64,000 bases of DNA from contig JAJTWR010000272.1 in assembly GCA_021613335.1 (NCBI GenBank), positions 1,227,501 to 1,291,500 of the forward strand, given 5' to 3'. The notes under the pieces were generated by a model. That model ran no database searches, was not told the origin of the DNA, and was given only the letters and a program-made list of their open reading frames with translations. Origin of the DNA: Whitmania pigra. Taxonomy: Eukaryota > Annelida > Clitellata > Hirudinida > Haemopidae. A program made the translations under genes and the position numbers. This document shows, piece by piece, positions 56,479 through 64,000 of the stretch. How positions within the stretch are numbered: the stretch's first letter is position 1; each line of letters begins with the position of its first letter.

Positions 56479-56490
<12 letters not shown>
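56427..56490 (+). CDS. ERM: ERM start exon (coding 56479-56490)
   Basis: Only 12 coding bases (Met-Pro-Lys-Thr) before the donor ACG|GTTTGT. Short first coding exons of MPK-type are usual for ERM genes; the next exon continues VNMRV. Confidence 0.9.
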
Positions 56491-61573
<5,083 letters not shown>

Positions 61574-61992
61574 ATTCGATCAACCTTCAATCCTCGAGTT
61601 CTATAAGTTCTCTCGTCTAAAAACCAATTAGAATGTTTTACGTACTTAAGTTATTAGACATTGCTCCTTAAGACTCGATTCGAGCGGGGTTCTCTCGCTC
61701 TCAGCTTTATATTCTGTCTCGTCCGTCTTTACCGATTCATAACTCGTAGGTACTCGTTTCAAATTTTGTTCACGATGCGGCTGACATTGCAATATTAGTT
61801 ACATTATATAGTAATAGGCTTTACGTCGGGCACTTGAAAATATACTTCAAAGGAGACCTTCAAATATTGTGCCTTGGTTTTCATTCTCTACTACTGTATG
61901 GCCCCTTCCTTATGTCTGAGTTGCTTAGGGTTTCATCCATGCTTCTGGCAAGATTTAGATTAATTTAAAGTGATTTTGTACGGACTCTTGAG

Positions 61993-61998
61993 AATAAA
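61993..61998 (+). terminator. ERM: Candidate poly(A) signal of the ERM gene
   Basis: AATAAA, 420 bases after the stop codon and followed by T-rich sequence. Confidence 0.5.
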
Positions 61999-62309
61999 TA
62001 GGATTTATTCTGCTAGAAATAGTCTATACATGATCTGAATTGCTTCAAATCTCGTGTTGCAATTGTTCTGAAGTTGATGGTTTCATTTTTGATGCTTTGG
62101 CTTTGTATTCGAGTGTAAACATGTTTCAGTTTGGTCAAAGATTAAATTCTATTGGAGTCTGTCAGAGTTGTGGTTAAAGCTCAGGAAATTGTTTTGGCAC
62201 AACTTTGTAACTAGATGTCAACCATGCAATGGATGTTGGATGAAGAGGATCATTGGCTAAAAACCCATGGCTAGAGGTGGTAGTACCAAAAAACATTGAA
62301 GCGTGGGTG

Positions 62310-62360
62310 GATGTAGGCCACGCAGGCACGTAACCCATTCGGCTAACCTGCATGCCAAAC
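62310..62360 (-). mobile_element. Truncated tRNA-derived SINE
   Basis: On the minus strand, GGCATGCAGGTTAGCCGAAT then GGGTTACG matches the 5' (A-box) end of the 54-kb SINE. No B box follows. Confidence 0.65.
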
Positions 62361-63197
62361 GCCTGCTATTCGGTTCCTGTGGTCAAATTGGGCCCTTCCC
62401 CAACATGATGTAGATTTTTAGTCAGTTCAGAAGTCACAATAATGTGTCTCCATATCTCTTGAAGTGCAACATGGTTAATGCTTCGTCAAATTCCAAAATT
62501 GCCGATAATGCAAGGCATCCAATTTTTCTATCAATTCATTTTGATTGAAGACTTAAGCCTTAGAATCAAAGACATAATGAGGGTTAAGTGCAAAAAGGTT
62601 AGTTAGAAATTCTGACCATTTATTTTGGGAGTATAAATGTTATTGTTAAACTAGATCTTCATCTAACATGATTTTGCCAAGCTTCCCTTCTCTGAAGTCT
62701 CTCAAAAATCTTTGAGATGCTATGGTGAAGTTGGGTCTCATGACATGACTGGAAACTAAAAAAGGATGTATTAATTACATTATTATAGCTAACACCTGCG
62801 GTGACCTAATATTGCAAACATGAACGTTAACAGTCATGACCCCGCACTTACATGCAAAGTGAACGGTCATGAATCTTGTAGCATTATGCCCTAACTCAAC
62901 ACCAAAATTGTATCTACTCTTATTTACTACTCTTTACCTGATGGAGACTTGATTTTTAGGATCAAGTTGAGTTTCTTTGCAATATGAGAAAGCAGAACGA
63001 AAACATCATCAACAGGGTTTGGAAGTTCATACAGATCTACATACCTTAGGGAAGATAATAAATTAGCTAAAAATGCTGTCATTTTAGTTATTTTATGATG
63101 TGAGATGATGTAAATACATTACATTTCAGATTTGAACATCAAAAAAAATTGTTCAGCTATTGATAATCCTTAAATATTTTAATTGCGACATTAGCTT

Positions 63198-63392
63198 GGC
63201 ATGCAAGTTAGCTCGGAGGGTAGCATGCCTGCGAACGACGATAAAAGCAACGGTCGTTAGGAGTCACGATCGAAACCCAACTTGTACCACTACAAAGTGC
63301 CTCTTGGATGGGGCACAATACACATGGTTGAGCTCCCCGAGGCTTACCCTTAAGGCGCTATACAAATAGACTTATTATTATTATTAACGATT
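63198..63392 (+). mobile_element. tRNA-derived SINE copy (plus strand)
   Basis: A-box-like GTTAGCTCGGAGGGTAGCAT (63207-63226), B-box-like GATCGAAACCC (63268-63278), then a body and the 3' end TTAAGGCGCTATACAAATAG followed by (ATT)n. The GCGCTATAYAAAT end is shared with the 54-kb copy, implying a common LINE partner. Confidence 0.85.
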
Positions 63393-64000
63393 ACATGATC
63401 AACATTTCGCTCATCGTGTCGATAATGAACCTACGAGAAATGCTGATGTCTATTGAGCTGAAAAAGGAGATAGTCTGCCAGTTCTGTAACACCTAGAACA
63501 GTGTCCCTGATAGTATCTAAAATGAAAGTGTAACTTTATGAAATAATATAACATACAACTAATAGTTAAAAATATCAATTTCCATTTTTTCAAAATCATA
63601 ATATATGAAATCCAGGTAAATTAAAAACTTATTCCAATATTTTAAAATGACAATAACCGCAGAGGGAGAGTTTGAATGCTACATCCATGTTGGGAATGGA
63701 GGGGGGCAGTATACCAGGGGTATCAAGGATGTAAATCTTTGGGGTATCACTCACCTAAGTTCAAAAATTTCATTTTACATTTATTGTACCATCAATATTA
63801 AAATGTCATTTCAGAAAATTATCATTATCATCATTATTATCACCACAATTATTATTATTGATAGTTCATTTACATACTTATGTAAGTGTTGGTCTATATC
63901 CTTTTTTAAATGAAGGAAATTTTATTTGTCATAGATTATCAAGCATAAAAATTTAAATAGCATCCATACCCAGAAATTCTTAACGTGACTTAAGACTTAT

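Larger units (their letters stand above)
61574..64000. other. ERM 3' untranslated region and downstream intergenic DNA
   Basis: No further gene seen. Holds a truncated SINE at 62310-62360 and a fuller SINE at 63198-63392. Confidence 0.6.

Overview
This window is invertebrate animal (metazoan) nuclear DNA. It has intron-split genes with GT-AG junctions, an AT-rich and satellite-rich background, tRNA-derived SINE-like repeats, and gene families known only from animals or their close relatives. I cannot name the species. Coding exons are clearly more GC-rich than the surrounding DNA and end in recognisable splice sites, which is how the models below were built. All models are mine, made by matching splice phases by eye; no transcripts or database searches were available.

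Four protein-coding genes can be supported. (1) Plus strand, 4195-10201: a 969-residue protein with an Asn/Ser tract, ankyrin repeats of two alternating types, a disordered Ser-rich insert and a C-terminal CARD. It looks like an innate-immunity or cell-death scaffold. (2) Minus strand, about 35036 down to 15759: a large p160/NCOA (SRC, Taiman-like) nuclear-receptor coactivator with PAS-A and PAS-B domains and six LXXLL motifs. It has 18 coding exons and about 2174 residues if the proposed first exon is right. (3) Plus strand, 49917-54387: a 287-residue type II membrane protein with a BRICHOS domain, a furin-type site and a 50-residue tail containing ten cysteines. (4) Plus strand, 56479-61573: an ezrin/radixin/moesin (ERM) protein of 572 residues in 12 coding exons, the most certain call.

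Layout: 1-4.2 kb is satellite-rich and carries no gene I can support. 4.2-11.0 kb holds the ankyrin-CARD gene. 11-15.7 kb is intergenic, with a perfect tandem duplication and a short insertion flanked by a 13-bp target-site duplication. 15.8-35.0 kb is the p160 gene. 35-48 kb is a repeat-rich gap; it contains one promoter-like cluster (CRE, E-box, TATA) next to tiny ORFs at 42.5-42.8 kb. 48.3-54.4 kb is the BRICHOS gene, with a SINE in its last intron. 56-62 kb is the ERM gene. 62-64 kb is intergenic with SINE copies.

The four genes do not form a functional unit as far as the sequence shows. They represent innate signalling, nuclear hormone co-activation, secreted or membrane proprotein processing, and cortex-to-actin linkage. 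The most interesting items are the alternating ankyrin/CARD architecture, the furin-released ten-cysteine peptide of the BRICHOS protein, the p160 N-terminus where a helix-1-like remnant runs into an AGLG repeat, and the p160 LXXLL motif split by an intron.
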